The notes: generated by a model not told the origin, from the letters alone. A DNA stretch of 64,000 bases from CAYURR01 sp964446745 (GCA_964446745.1 CAYURR010000001.1:12818-76817); one strand, 5' to 3'; shown: positions 9,073 through 20,100, counted from the first letter of the stretch. Numbers and translations are program-made.

Positions 9073-10578
9073 ATGGCTATAAACTTTATATACCCCGATT
9101 ATGAGGTAGTGCGCAATTATGACCGCTGTATCGGTTGCGGAGCTTGCGAACGCCAGTGCGCAAACAAGGTTCACGCATATGCAGAGGGCACGAATAAGTT
9201 GATCTGCGACGACAGCCTCTGCGTCAATTGTCATCGCTGTGTATCGTTGTGCCCGACGCGGGCGTTAAAGATCGTCAAAAGTGATAATACATATAAAGAA
9301 AACGCAAACTGGAACGGTAAGACCATCAATGAGCTGTACAGACAGGCCAACAGCGGCGGTGTATTGCTTTCATCGATGGGTAATCCCGAGGGTTTCCCTG
9401 TTTACTTTGACAAAATACTGATAAACGCATCTCAGGTTACAAACCCGTCTATAGACCCGCTGCGCGAGCCTATGGAAACAAAGGTGTTCTTGGGCGCAAA
9501 GCCGCAGAATATTGTACGCGATAAAAGCAGAAGAATAAAAACAGAACTGCCGCCGCATCTGACACTGTCGATGCCCGTTATGTTCAGCGCAATGAGCTAC
9601 GGCTCGATCAGCTACAACGCACATGAGAGCCTGGCGCGTGCCGCCGAGGAGCTTGGGATACTCTACAACACCGGTGAGGGTGGACTCCATGAGGATTTTT
9701 ACAGATACGGTAGTAATACCATCGTTCAGGTAGCCTCGGGACGCTTCGGCGTACACAAGGACTACCTAAACAGCGGCGCCGCCATAGAGATAAAGATCGG
9801 ACAGGGCGCAAAGCCCGGCATCGGCGGACATCTGCCGGGCGCCAAGATCGTGGGCGATATATCGAGAACACGTATGATACCAGAGGGTTCGGATGCGATT
9901 TCCCCTGCCCCGCATCACGATATCTATTCGATAGAGGATTTGCGACAGCTTGTGTATTCTTTGAAAGAGGCTACTGATTACAAAAAGCCCGTCATCGTAA
10001 AGATTGCGGCCGTGCACAACATCACGGCGATCGCAAGCGGTATAGCACGAAGCGGCGCGGACATCATAGCCATAGACGGATTTAGGGGAGGCACAGGCGC
10101 GGCACCTACACGGATACGCGACAATGTGGGCATCCCGATAGAGCTCGCACTGGCCGGCGTTGACAAGCGTCTCAGGGACGAGGGCATCAGGGACAATGTG
10201 AGCCTGGTCGTAGGCGGTAGCATTCGATCAAGTGCAGACATCGTAAAGGCCATCGCACTCGGAGCTGACTGCGTTTATATAGGGTCCGCTGCGCTTTTGG
10301 CATTGGGCTGTCATCTATGCCGCAGCTGTCATGGCGGCAAATGCAATTGGGGCATAGCGACACAGATACCGGAGCTGACCAAGCGGTTAAATCCGGATAT
10401 CGGATACAAAAGGCTCGTAAATCTACTGACTGCATGGGAGCATGAGATAAAGGAAATGATGGGCGGTATGGGCATCAACTCCATCGAGAGCCTGAGGGGT
10501 AATAGACTCATGCTCAGGGGTGTCGGGCTCAACGAAAAGGAACTCGAGATATTAGGTATCAAGCACGCGGGGGAATAA
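9073..10578 (+). CDS. glutamate synthase central FMN subunit with ferredoxin domain
   Basis: 501 aa. Residues about 10-75 hold two 4Fe-4S motifs (CIGCGACERQC and CVNCHRCVSLC). The rest is the FMN-binding glutamate synthase barrel with GFRGGTGAAPTRIRDNVGIP and GADCVYIGSAALLALGC, followed by the 3Fe-4S cysteine cluster CHLCRSCHGGKCNWG. It reduces 2-oxoglutarate plus ammonia to glutamate. The fused ferredoxin domain and the lack of a GltD-type NAD(P)H subunit nearby suggest that reduced ferredoxin or a separate reductase supplies electrons. The start codon abuts the previous stop. The GXGXG subunit is encoded further downstream, after purB and purA. Confidence 0.92.
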   Translation: MAINFIYPDYEVVRNYDRCIGCGACERQCANKVHAYAEGTNKLICDDSLCVNCHRCVSLCPTRALKIVKSDNTYKENANWNGKTINELYRQANSGGVLLSSMGNPEGFPVYFDKILINASQVTNPSIDPLREPMETKVFLGAKPQNIVRDKSRRIKTELPPHLTLSMPVMFSAMSYGSISYNAHESLARAAEELGILYNTGEGGLHEDFYRYGSNTIVQVASGRFGVHKDYLNSGAAIEIKIGQGAKPGIGGHLPGAKIVGDISRTRMIPEGSDAISPAPHHDIYSIEDLRQLVYSLKEATDYKKPVIVKIAAVHNITAIASGIARSGADIIAIDGFRGGTGAAPTRIRDNVGIPIELALAGVDKRLRDEGIRDNVSLVVGGSIRSSADIVKAIALGADCVYIGSAALLALGCHLCRSCHGGKCNWGIATQIPELTKRLNPDIGYKRLVNLLTAWEHEIKEMMGGMGINSIESLRGNRLMLRGVGLNEKELEILGIKHAGE

Positions 10579-10602
10579 GGTCAATCCGTGAGGAGGCAAT
10601 AT

Positions 10603-12030
10603 ATGTCTGACAGATACGAAAATCCATTATGCAAGCGATATGCAAGCACCGATATGCAGTTTATTTTTTCAGATAACAGTAAGTTTACGACATGGCGCAG
10701 GCTGTGGGTAGCGTTGGCCGAAAGCCAACGTGAATTGGGCCTTGATATCACCGATGATCAGATAGACGAGATGAAGGCACATATCGATGATATCGACTAT
10801 GAAATGGCAAACAAAAAAGAGAGAGAAGTCAGGCACGATGTAATGGCACATGTTCTGACCTATGGCGAGCAATGTCCAAAGGCCAAGCCCATTATCCATC
10901 TAGGGGCAACCTCGTGCTATGTCGGGGATAACACGGACATTATCCTTATGAGATCGGCTTTGGTATTAATCAAGAAATTGCTCGTAAACACGATCGACAG
11001 GTTATGGGCATTCGCTGACAAATATAAATCATTGCCCTGCCTCGCCTACACACATTTCCAGGCCGCGCAGCCCACTACGGTCGGCAAACGGGCTACATTA
11101 TGGCTTCAGGATCTGCTGACGGACCTCGATCAGCTCGATTTTACCTTGGGTACCCTGAGGCTGCTCGGCTGCAAGGGTACGACCGGAACGGGCGCGAGCT
11201 TCCTGTCATTGTTTAACGGCGACCACAGCAAGGTTATTTCACTTGAAAAAAAGATCGCCGAGAAGATGGGCTTTGAAAGTGTCTATCCCGTGTCGGGACA
11301 AACGTATTCGCGTAAGGTCGACTACTATATCCTGTCGGTTCTCTCCGGTATCGCTCAAAGCGCGTATAAGTTTTCAAATGACCTGCGCCTACTCTCCCAT
11401 CTAAAGGAGTTTGACGAACCGTTTGAGGATAAGCAGATAGGTTCGTCGGCCATGGCATATAAACGCAACCCGATGAGAAGCGAGCGTATAGCGTCTCTTG
11501 CACGATATGTAACGGTGAATGCATTAAACCCCGCACTAACCGCATCCGCGCAATGGTTTGAACGCACACTCGACGACTCGGCCAACAAACGTATATCGGT
11601 CCCTGAGGCCTTTCTCGCTGTGGACGCGATATTGTCGCTGTATATAAACATCATAAGCGGAGTGTCGGTATATCCGAAAATAATCCAGCGGCATTTGAAT
11701 GAAGAGCTGCCGTTTATGGCAACAGAAAATATCCTAATGTACTGCGTTAAAAACGGCGGTGACAGACAGGAGCTTCACGAGAGGATACGACTGCACTCTG
11801 TCGACGCGGCAAAGGAAATCAAATTGAACGGTGGCGACAATGATTTGATCAGCCGCATTTTAAACGATGCAGCATTTGGTTTAACAGAAGATGAGGTGAA
11901 CAACATCATGTCGGTCAAGAACTTCATAGGCCGCGCAGAGGAGCAGACAGAGGAATTTTTAAGTGATGTGAAGTCTGTGCTGGCATTAAACAAGGGGTTA
12001 TTGGGGCATAGTGTTAGTATCACAGTTTAG
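10603..12030 (+). CDS. purB: adenylosuccinate lyase
   Basis: 475 aa, the normal size for PurB. It converts SAICAR to AICAR and adenylosuccinate to AMP, each time releasing fumarate. Family blocks are HDVMAHVLTYG, IHLGATSCYVGDNTD, the catalytic His region THFQAAQPTTVGKR, and the signature GSSAMAYKRNPMRSERI, which contains the mobile-loop serine. A GTG at 10588 is in frame, but ATG 10603 is preceded by a GAGGAGG ribosome binding site that lies inside the longer version, so the shorter start is chosen. It sits between two glutamate synthase genes and is 11 bases upstream of purA, giving both steps from IMP to AMP in tandem. Confidence 0.96.
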   Translation: MSDRYENPLCKRYASTDMQFIFSDNSKFTTWRRLWVALAESQRELGLDITDDQIDEMKAHIDDIDYEMANKKEREVRHDVMAHVLTYGEQCPKAKPIIHLGATSCYVGDNTDIILMRSALVLIKKLLVNTIDRLWAFADKYKSLPCLAYTHFQAAQPTTVGKRATLWLQDLLTDLDQLDFTLGTLRLLGCKGTTGTGASFLSLFNGDHSKVISLEKKIAEKMGFESVYPVSGQTYSRKVDYYILSVLSGIAQSAYKFSNDLRLLSHLKEFDEPFEDKQIGSSAMAYKRNPMRSERIASLARYVTVNALNPALTASAQWFERTLDDSANKRISVPEAFLAVDAILSLYINIISGVSVYPKIIQRHLNEELPFMATENILMYCVKNGGDRQELHERIRLHSVDAAKEIKLNGGDNDLISRILNDAAFGLTEDEVNNIMSVKNFIGRAEEQTEEFLSDVKSVLALNKGLLGHSVSITV

Positions 12031-12041
12031 GAGGCGTTTAT

Positions 12042-13319
12042 ATGCTTACGGCAATAGTCGGTATCAATTGGGGTGACGAGGGTAAGGGCCGCATGGTTGA
12101 TTTGCTGTCATCGGATTACGATGTGATCTGCCGCTACCAGGGCGGAAACAACGCGGGCCATACGGTAATAAACGAAAAGGGTAAATTTATATTGAACCTG
12201 CTGCCATCGGGCATACTGCGTGACACAACTGTAAATGTCATGGGTAACGGCATGGTCATAGATATAGAGCATCTATGCGGCGAAATAAAATCGCTCATAT
12301 CTCAAGGGGTGAGCATTACCCCAAAAAATCTTAAGATAAGCGACAAAGCCATCATCTGTATGCCCTATCATAAAATGCAAGACAATCTCGAGGAAGACAG
12401 ACTGGGTGACAAGAAATTCGGTTCAACCCGTCGCGGTATCGCACCTGTCTATGCGGACAAATACATGAAAAAGGGTATTCGCATGGGAGACTTGCTCTCT
12501 ACGGTCTCACTAAAGGATAAACTCGGCGACATCATCGAATGGAAGAATATAACCTTAGGCGGATACGGGAACCTGTCCGAGCTGCCTACACCCGACAACA
12601 TCATCAGCTGGCTCACGCAATACGGTAACGAGCTTGCGGCATTTATCACCGATACAACGGATTATCTGCACGAAGCCATAAAGGATAACAAGCGCATCAT
12701 GTTCGAAGCGCAGCTCGGAGCCTTGAGAGACATAGACTTCGGGATATACCCGTATACATCCTCGTCCTCGACTATCGCCGCATACGCGCCTATCGGCTCG
12801 GGCATACCGGGCGTTCGCCTCGACAAAACCATCGGCATTATGAAGGCTTATTCAAGCTGTGTCGGTGAGGGTCCGTTTACCGCCGAGCTCTTCGGTGACG
12901 ACGGAGCGGCGCTGCGTGAGGCCGGTGCGGAATACGGTGCAGCGACCGGCAGACCGCGCAGGGTCGGAGGCTTTGATGTGGTCGCATCGGTTTATGGGGT
13001 AAAGGTGCAGGGGGCGGACGAACTCGCGCTCACAAAGCTCGACGTACTCTCATTCCTTGATAAGATCCCCGTTTGCGTCGCATATGATATTGACGGCAAG
13101 CGAACCACCGCATTCCCAACCGGAGACAGACTCTCAAGAGCAAAGCCCGTGTATGAATACCTCGAGGGTTTTAATGCGGACATATCGCGCTGCAGGAAAC
13201 CGGAAGATTTACCGAAGGCTGCGCTGTCATATATCCGCTATATCGAAGACGCCGTGGGCTGCCCGATCAAATATGTTTCGGTCGGTGCACAGCGAGAGGA
13301 TTATATTGTGATGGGGTGA
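12042..13319 (+). CDS. purA: adenylosuccinate synthetase
   Basis: 425 aa, standard size. It joins IMP and aspartate using GTP. The N-terminal catalytic P-loop region is GINWGDEGKGRMVDLLSSDY, followed by RYQGGNNAGHTV, the STRRGIAPVYADK segment and the late TGRPRRVGGFD motif that contacts IMP. A GGAGG ribosome binding site precedes ATG 12042. It is coupled to purB upstream, and its stop overlaps the start of the GXGXG subunit gene (GTGA). Together with purB it consumes aspartate nitrogen, in a gene run otherwise devoted to glutamine and glutamate. Confidence 0.97.
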   Translation: MLTAIVGINWGDEGKGRMVDLLSSDYDVICRYQGGNNAGHTVINEKGKFILNLLPSGILRDTTVNVMGNGMVIDIEHLCGEIKSLISQGVSITPKNLKISDKAIICMPYHKMQDNLEEDRLGDKKFGSTRRGIAPVYADKYMKKGIRMGDLLSTVSLKDKLGDIIEWKNITLGGYGNLSELPTPDNIISWLTQYGNELAAFITDTTDYLHEAIKDNKRIMFEAQLGALRDIDFGIYPYTSSSSTIAAYAPIGSGIPGVRLDKTIGIMKAYSSCVGEGPFTAELFGDDGAALREAGAEYGAATGRPRRVGGFDVVASVYGVKVQGADELALTKLDVLSFLDKIPVCVAYDIDGKRTTAFPTGDRLSRAKPVYEYLEGFNADISRCRKPEDLPKAALSYIRYIEDAVGCPIKYVSVGAQREDYIVMG

Positions 13320-14086
13320 ACGATGTGAATAGCAAACAAATCAGGTTTGACGCTACAAACCTGGATTATAGGACATTAAACGATCAGATAAAGGCCGCAG
13401 AAACAGATGTCTTGATAGACAACTGCTACGGCCAGCGGTTTATAGGAGCGGGTTTTAATGCTGCAAGTAACGGCGGCAAAAACATCACGATAAACGGCAC
13501 GCCCGGAAACGCGTTAGGCGCGTATCTGAACGGGGCTGTGATAACTGTAAACGGAAATGTACAGGATGCCGTCGGTGATACGATGAACGATGGCACCATT
13601 ATTATAAACGGTAATGCCGGTGACGCGCTGGGATATGCTATGCGTGGCGGCAAGATATTTGTCCGCGGCAACGCGGGATACCGTACGGGTATACACATGA
13701 AGGAATACAAGCCTACAGACGGCTCCGAAAAGCGTCCCGTGATCGTCGTAGGAGGCAAGGTCGGCAGCTTTTTGGGCGAGTATCTGGCCGGAGGGATCAT
13801 AGTGGTCTTGGGACTTGACTGTGACGGTGTACCGGTCGGTAACTTTACGGGTACGGGCATGCACGGCGGGGCTATATTTATCCGCTGTGACGGCGAGTTG
13901 CCTAGCCTGCCGGCTCAGGTTACAGCGGAGATAGCGAGTGAGAGCGACATGCTGGAGATCGAACCCCTATTAAGCGAATACGCCGACAGCCTAAGTATGA
14001 ACCTCGATGAGCTGCTGTCAGGACAGTTCTATAAATTAAAAGCCAATGCGAAAAACCCATACAAACAGCTGTATACAGCAAATTGA
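13316..14086 (+). CDS. glutamate synthase GXGXG (GltB C-terminal) subunit
   Basis: 256 aa. It shows the right-handed beta-helix repeat typical of the glutamate synthase alpha C-terminal domain: successive turns such as GGKNITINGTPGNALGAYL, NGNVQDAVGDTMNDG, NGNAGDALGYAMRGG and VGGKVGSFLGEYLAGG carry the G-x-G-x-G spacing. The domain has a structural and domain-bridging role in the complex. The start is probably GTG 13316, overlapping the purA stop by 4 bases; GTG 13325 is an alternative. Three separate genes in this operon therefore make up glutamate synthase, with the purine genes lying between the second and third. Confidence 0.9.
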   Translation: MNDVNSKQIRFDATNLDYRTLNDQIKAAETDVLIDNCYGQRFIGAGFNAASNGGKNITINGTPGNALGAYLNGAVITVNGNVQDAVGDTMNDGTIIINGNAGDALGYAMRGGKIFVRGNAGYRTGIHMKEYKPTDGSEKRPVIVVGGKVGSFLGEYLAGGIIVVLGLDCDGVPVGNFTGTGMHGGAIFIRCDGELPSLPAQVTAEIASESDMLEIEPLLSEYADSLSMNLDELLSGQFYKLKANAKNPYKQLYTAN

Positions 14087-14098
14087 GGAGTAGATGGC

Positions 14099-15418
14099 AT
14101 GACTAACACCGCTAACGAGGTTTTGGAGTTTATACGAGAAAACGATGTAAAGTTCATAAGGCTCGGCTTCTGCGATCCGTTCGGTATACAGAAAAACATC
14201 TCGATCATGGCCGACGAGCTCATTGAAGCCTTTGAAAACGGCATATTATTTGATGCTTCGGCTATCAAGGGCTTTAGTGATGTGACACGCTCAGACCTGT
14301 TGCTGTTTCCGGATCCGTCGACCATTACGGTCCTACCGTGGAGGCCCGAACCCGGTCGTGTCGTGCGCTTCTACTGCGATATAAAAAACCCGGACAAATC
14401 CGCCTTTACCCATGACAGCAGATATATCCTAAAACGCATGATCAAACGCTGCGAGGATCTGGGCTATGTCTGCAAGATCGGTGCGGAATGCGAATTTTAT
14501 CTGTTCAACACGGACGAAAACGGAGAGCCTACGTTTAACACGCTCGACTATGGCGGCTATCTCGACATTGCTCCGCTTGACAAGGGCGAGAACATCCGTC
14601 GTGAGATTTGCCTGTGTCTTGACGAGATGGGACTTAGGCCCGAGACCTCACATCACGAGCAGGGCCCCGGCCAAAACGAGATCGACTTTAAATTCAGCGA
14701 CGCGCTAACATGCGCAGACAATCTGCTGACCTTCAAGTCCGTCGTAAAGGCGATCGCATCTCGCAACGGTCTCTATGCGTCGTTTATGCCAAAGCCTTTG
14801 CAGTCTAATAGCGGTAGCGGTCTTCATGTAAATATCTCACTGTCTAAAAACGGCCAAAACATTTTTAAGAATAAAGACGGCGAGCATTCAACAGTAGCCG
14901 AGAGCTTTATCGCGGGCATCTTACAAAAGACACCGGAGATCACACTGTTTCTAAACCCGATCGCCAACTCTTACGAGCGTTTGGGTAGATTCGAAGCCCC
15001 CAAATACGTTTCCTGGTCGCATCAAAACCGTTCACAGCTGATCAGGATACCTGCGGCTATCGGCGAGCGTGTGCGTATGGAGCTACGCTCCCCTGACCCG
15101 TCTGTAAATCCGTATTTGGCGTTTGCGCTGATCATCGGAGCCGGGCTAGAGGGCATAGAAAAAGAGCTCCCATTACCTGCCTCTGTAGACGCAGATCTGT
15201 ATAACGCAGACGAGGTATTGACCAAGGAGCTGACACTATTACCCGACAGCCTAGATGCGGCGATAAAGCTCGCCGAGGGCTCCGAGCTAGTAAAACGTGT
15301 TATCGGTGCCGCGATGTTAGAAAAGTACCTCACGTTCAAAAAAGAGGAAGCGGCGTTGTGGAACGAGACAGAGGACAAACGTAGCTTCTGCACAGAGAGG
15401 TACTTTAAATTTATCTGA
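14099..15418 (+). CDS. glnA: glutamine synthetase type I
   Basis: 439 aa, the length of the GSI-alpha branch (about 440 aa). Landmarks are the N-terminal beta-grasp (DVKFIRLGFCDPFGIQKN), DASAIKGF, DPSTITVLPW, the metal/glutamate site SHHEQGPGQNEIDFKF, the ATP-site region GSGLHVNISL, and NPYLAFALI. GSI-alpha enzymes are usually controlled by feedback and by GlnR-type proteins rather than adenylylation. A GAGGAG site precedes ATG 14099. It is followed 7 bases later by the ANTAR regulator gene. It is the second glutamine synthetase of the window, unrelated in sequence to GlnN. Confidence 0.96.
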   Translation: MTNTANEVLEFIRENDVKFIRLGFCDPFGIQKNISIMADELIEAFENGILFDASAIKGFSDVTRSDLLLFPDPSTITVLPWRPEPGRVVRFYCDIKNPDKSAFTHDSRYILKRMIKRCEDLGYVCKIGAECEFYLFNTDENGEPTFNTLDYGGYLDIAPLDKGENIRREICLCLDEMGLRPETSHHEQGPGQNEIDFKFSDALTCADNLLTFKSVVKAIASRNGLYASFMPKPLQSNSGSGLHVNISLSKNGQNIFKNKDGEHSTVAESFIAGILQKTPEITLFLNPIANSYERLGRFEAPKYVSWSHQNRSQLIRIPAAIGERVRMELRSPDPSVNPYLAFALIIGAGLEGIEKELPLPASVDADLYNADEVLTKELTLLPDSLDAAIKLAEGSELVKRVIGAAMLEKYLTFKKEEAALWNETEDKRSFCTERYFKFI

Positions 15419-15425
15419 TTTATTA

Positions 15426-16025
15426 ATGAAATGCCTTGAAAGGTGGTGGTTTGTTACGGAAACAGCTTTGATTGTTTCGTTTACTGAACACAGTCTTGCC
15501 TACTTTACAGAGATATTACACGCGTTCTCCGTAAGCAGAATTGCCACCGTCTCATCATGCTCCGATGCACGTCGCCTACTCGTTTCACAGTATTTTGACC
15601 TTATTATCATCAATGCCCCGCTGCGCGACGAATCGGGCGAAAATCTATCACGATATATCGCCGCAAAAGCTATCAGCCAGGTGATCTTAGTAGTAAAGAG
15701 CGAGCACTACGACGATATATCCGATGCCGTTGAGGACTACGGTGTTATAACCATCGCAAAGCCCATAAACAAAAATTTATTATGGTCGGCATTAAAATTA
15801 GCCAAGGCAGCACAACGCAAACTAAAGACAATGAAAGCGGAGAATGCAAAGCTCATACAAAAAATCGATGACATACGCGTTGTGGACAGAGCCAAATACA
15901 TCCTCATCTCATATTTGAATATGAGTGAGAGCGAGGCACATAAATATATAGAACGGCAAGCCATGGATACTAGAACCACAAAAAGAGCGGTCGCAGAAGG
16001 GATTTTAAAGACCTATGAGACTTAA
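15426..16025 (+). CDS. ANTAR-domain response regulator (NasT/EutV type) RNA-binding antiterminator
   Basis: 199 aa at most. Residues about 13-125 resemble a receiver domain (ALIVSF at the first strand, DLIIINAPLRDESG around the phospho-site strand where Asn-Ala replaces the usual Asp-pair context, and the ITIAKPI lysine strand). A coiled-coil linker follows, then a C-terminal ANTAR domain (RAKYILISYLNMSESEAHKYIERQAMDTRTTKRAVAEGIL). ANTAR proteins bind paired hairpins in leader RNA and prevent termination. The start is uncertain: ATG 15426 lacks a good ribosome binding site, while a TTG at 15468 fits the domain start. Its place beside glnA and the attenuator-like leaders argues that it controls this nitrogen cluster. 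Confidence 0.85.
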   Translation: MKCLERWWFVTETALIVSFTEHSLAYFTEILHAFSVSRIATVSSCSDARRLLVSQYFDLIIINAPLRDESGENLSRYIAAKAISQVILVVKSEHYDDISDAVEDYGVITIAKPINKNLLWSALKLAKAAQRKLKTMKAENAKLIQKIDDIRVVDRAKYILISYLNMSESEAHKYIERQAMDTRTTKRAVAEGILKTYET

Positions 16026-16041
16026 AACGGGAGGATCATTA

Positions 16042-17118
16042 ATGTCTAAAGCAGCATACTTGATACTTGAGAACGGTATGGTTTTTGAGGGAAAGGCCTT
16101 TGGCGCTGTCGGTGAGGTTACAGGGGAGCTTGTATTTGCTACCGGCATGACCGGATATTTGGAAACCCTGACAGACCCCAGCTATTACGGGCAGATCGTC
16201 CTTCAGACATTCCCGCTCATCGGCAATTATGGCATTATTCCTTCCGACTTCGAAGGGAATACATGTCTTAGTGCCTATATCGTTAAATATCCGTGTCAAG
16301 ACCCCTCCAATTTCCGTAACGAGGGAACTCTTGACACTTTTTTACGTCAAAAGAACATCATCGGCCTCTATGGCATAGACACAAGGGCCGTCACAAAGAT
16401 CATACGTGAGAACGGCGTCATGAACGGGATGATCACATTCAAGCATCCCTCGGACGTAAACCAATCGAAAATAACGGACTACAAAATAATAAACGCAGTC
16501 GATGGCGTCTCAGTAAAGGCACCAAAGTTTTATGAATCCGCGTCCGCAAAATACACTGTGGCGCTTATGGATTTCGGTTATAAGCAAAACATTTTGCGTG
16601 AGCTTGTAAAGCGTGGCTGCAACGTATGGGTGCTTCCACACAACAGCACGTTGGAGGATGTCCGCGCTATCAAACCGGACGGCATAATGCTCTCAAACGG
16701 CCCCGGCGATCCCGCGGAAAACACGGTGATCATAGAAAATCTGAAGCAGATGATGGCCTCGGGCATACCGATATTTGGCATCTGTCTCGGCCATCAGCTG
16801 CTGGCACTATCCTCCGGTTTCAAGACGCACAAGCTCAAATACGGGCATCGCGGAGCAAACCAGCCCGTGCGTGATCTAAAAAGCAACAGGGTGTATATCA
16901 CAAGTCAAAACCACGGCTACGCCGTCACCGGTGACAGCATCGATAAATCTATAGCCGACGAATGGTTTGTCAATGTAAATGACAATACCTGCGAGGGCAT
17001 TATATACAAAAGCGCACCGATCTTTTCTGTGCAGTTTCACCCCGAGGCCTGCGCGGGCCCGCTCGATACCGGTTTCCTGTTTGACAAGTTTATGGAAAAT
17101 ATGAAAGGGGGCAAGTAA
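16042..17118 (+). CDS. carA: carbamoyl-phosphate synthase small (glutaminase) subunit
   Basis: 358 aa, standard. The N-terminal half is the CarA-specific domain (AYLILENGMVFEGKAFG, ATGMTGYLETLTDPSY, GIDTRAVTKIIRENG). The C-terminal half is a class I amidotransferase with the nucleophile in FGICLGHQLLALS (Cys) and the His/Glu pair in VQFHPEACAGP. It supplies ammonia from glutamine to CarB. ATG 16042 is chosen over the in-frame ATG 16015 because a GGGAGG site lies 7 bases before it. The coding region of the ANTAR gene ends only 16 bases upstream, so they share a transcript. Confidence 0.97.
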   Translation: MSKAAYLILENGMVFEGKAFGAVGEVTGELVFATGMTGYLETLTDPSYYGQIVLQTFPLIGNYGIIPSDFEGNTCLSAYIVKYPCQDPSNFRNEGTLDTFLRQKNIIGLYGIDTRAVTKIIRENGVMNGMITFKHPSDVNQSKITDYKIINAVDGVSVKAPKFYESASAKYTVALMDFGYKQNILRELVKRGCNVWVLPHNSTLEDVRAIKPDGIMLSNGPGDPAENTVIIENLKQMMASGIPIFGICLGHQLLALSSGFKTHKLKYGHRGANQPVRDLKSNRVYITSQNHGYAVTGDSIDKSIADEWFVNVNDNTCEGIIYKSAPIFSVQFHPEACAGPLDTGFLFDKFMENMKGGK

Positions 17119-17119
17119 T

Positions 17120-20100
17120 ATGCCGTTGGATAAGAGTATAAAAAGGGTATTGGTAATAGGATCGGGTCCTATCGTCATAGGACAGGCCGCCGAGTTTGAT
17201 TACGCCGGAACACAGGCATGCCGTGTGCTGCGCGACGACGGCATCGAGATCGTTCTGGTCAATTCCAATCCCGCAACGATAATGACCGATAATAATATCG
17301 CGGACAAGATATACATAGAGCCGCTCACACTGACAACTATCAAGCGCATTATAGAAAAGGAACGACCCGACAGCATACTATCTGGGCTCGGTGGGCAGAC
17401 GGGGCTCACGCTCTGCATGCAGCTCGCAAAGGACGGCTTCCTCGATAAAATGCATATACGTCTGCTCGGCAGCTCGCCCGATGCGATAGACAAGGCCGAG
17501 GACAGGCAACTGTTTAAAGACACGATGCAGGCTATCAATGAACCCGTGATTCCGTCTGTAATCGCGACGGATGTGAATACGGCAATCCGCTTTGCCGACG
17601 AGATCGGATATCCGGTTATCATACGCCCGGCGTTTACGCTTGGGGGCAGCGGCGGCGGTATCGCGAACGATGAAAAGGAACTAAGGGAGATTTCGCAAAA
17701 CGGCCTATCCCTCTCCCCTATTCATCAGATACTCGTAGAGAAATCCATAGCGGGCTGGAAGGAGATCGAGTTTGAGGTCATGCGTGACAGAGCCGGAAAC
17801 GCGATCACCGTGTGCTCGATGGAAAACTTTGACCCCGTGGGTGTGCACACGGGCGACAGCATTGTTATCGCCCCTGCCGTAACCCTCGCCGACAAGGAGT
17901 ATCAGATGCTGCGTTCGGCAGCGCTTAACATTATTACGGCCCTCGGTGTAGAGGGTGGCTGTAACTGCCAATTCGCTCTAAACCCGCACAGCTTTGAATA
18001 TGCGGTGATAGAGGTAAACCCGAGGGTGTCGCGTTCCTCCGCGCTCGCGTCAAAGGCCACCGGATACCCTATCGCAAAGACAGCCACAAAGATCGCTATC
18101 GGCTACACCCTGGACGAGATAGTAAACGATGTAACGGGTACAACCTACGCCGCGTTCGAGCCGACGCTCGACTATGTCGCGGTGAAGTTTCCGAAGTGGC
18201 CATTTGATAAGTTTATCTATGCAAAGAAGGACTTGGGCACACAGATGAAGGCCACCGGCGAGGTTATGGCTATAGCCGACACGTTTGAGTTGGCTCTTTT
18301 AAAGGCCGTGAGAGGTGCCGAAATCGGACTGACCGGCCTTGACCTTCCGCGCCTTAAAAAGAAATCGGACGCGGAGATCAAGGAGCTTTTAAATACCGTA
18401 ACGGATCAACGTTTGTTCTTAGTTTACGAGGCGATCGTTCGTGGCATCGGCATTGATGAAATACACATGATTACAAAGATTGACCGTTGGTTTTTATACG
18501 GCCTTAAAAATATCGCCGATAACAAAATCCCTGAGCAAGACTTTTCCTACAAGATGGTCGACACCTGCGGCGGCGAGTTCGAGGCGCGTACACCGTATTT
18601 TTATTCTATATGCAACAGCGAGGAAAACGAGGCACTGCCGTTTATCGAGCGTAGCACAAAAGAGCGCATAGTGGTTTTGGGCAGCGGACCTATACGCATC
18701 GGGCAAGGTATTGAATTCGATTATGCGTGCGTGCATTGTGTTTGGTCACTCAAGAAGTTAGGCTACGAGGTTATCGTCATAAACAATAACCCCGAGACGG
18801 TATCTACCGATTTCGATACCGCTGACCGACTATACTTCGAGCCGCTCTGCATCGATGATGTGATGGGCGTCATAGAGATCGAAAAGCCCATCGGCGTGAT
18901 AGTGGCCTTTGGCGGCGGCACGGCTATAAAGCTCACACAGAAATTATCCGAGCGCGGCGTAAACATCATCGGTACATCCGCCGACAGCATCGACGTATGC
19001 GAGGACAGGAAACGCTTTGACGACTTGCTCGAGAACCTTGACATCAAACGCCCTAAGGGCTCGGGTGTTATGACGGAGCAAGAGGCGCTTGATATTGCCG
19101 AGACGCTCGGTTATCCGGTTTTGCTGCGTCCGTCATATGTATTAGGTGGCCAGAATATGATCATCGCGTTCTCACCGGACGATATTAAAGAGTATATGGA
19201 GATAATACTACGTCAAAAGCAGGATAACCCCGTGTTGATAGACAAATATCTGTCGGGCATAGAGATAGAGGTGGATGCGATCTGCGACGGCGACCCAGTT
19301 ATGGGCGGCGGCGGTGATGTACTGATACCGGGCATCATGGAGCATATAGAGCGTACAGGCATACACTCCGGCGACAGCATAGCCGTATATCCGGCCACAC
19401 ATATCAATGATGATCTGCAGGCGAGGATATTTGAGGTCACCAAAAAGCTCTGCATGGCCTTGGATGTCAGGGGCCTTGTGAACATACAGTATGTGCTCTT
19501 TGAGGGCGAGATATATGTGATAGAGGTAAACCCGCGCGCCTCGCGTACCGTGCCATTTATCAGCAAGGTGACGGGCGTGCCCATGTGCGAGCTCGCCACG
19601 AGGCTGAGCTTGGGTCGAAGGCTGTCGGATTTGGGATACACCTCGGGCATTGCAAAGATACCCCCGTATGTAGCGGTCAAGGTCCCTGTGTTCTCCTTTG
19701 AGAAACTGACCGACCTGGATACGCATCTGGGGCCCGAAATGAAATCCACCGGCGAGGTGCTGGGGCTCGGTAAAAATATTGAGGAAGCGTTATACAAAGG
19801 GCTTGTGGCTGCCGGATATAAGATGACACCGGTCGGTTCTGGCAAAAACGGGGTATTCTTCAGTGTGCGAGAGAGCGACAAGGTCGAGATATGCGATATA
19901 GCAAAGAAGTTTTGCGGGCTCGGATTTGAACTATACGCAACGCGAGGAACCGCGAGGGTATTGGAGCAAAACGGCTTAGCGGTCAAGACAGTCAATAAGA
20001 TACACCAAAACCCGGATGACAACACCGTAACGCTACTCGAAAGCGGTAAGATCAGCTACATCATATCCACATCGGCAAAGGGCCGTAACCCCGCCACTGA

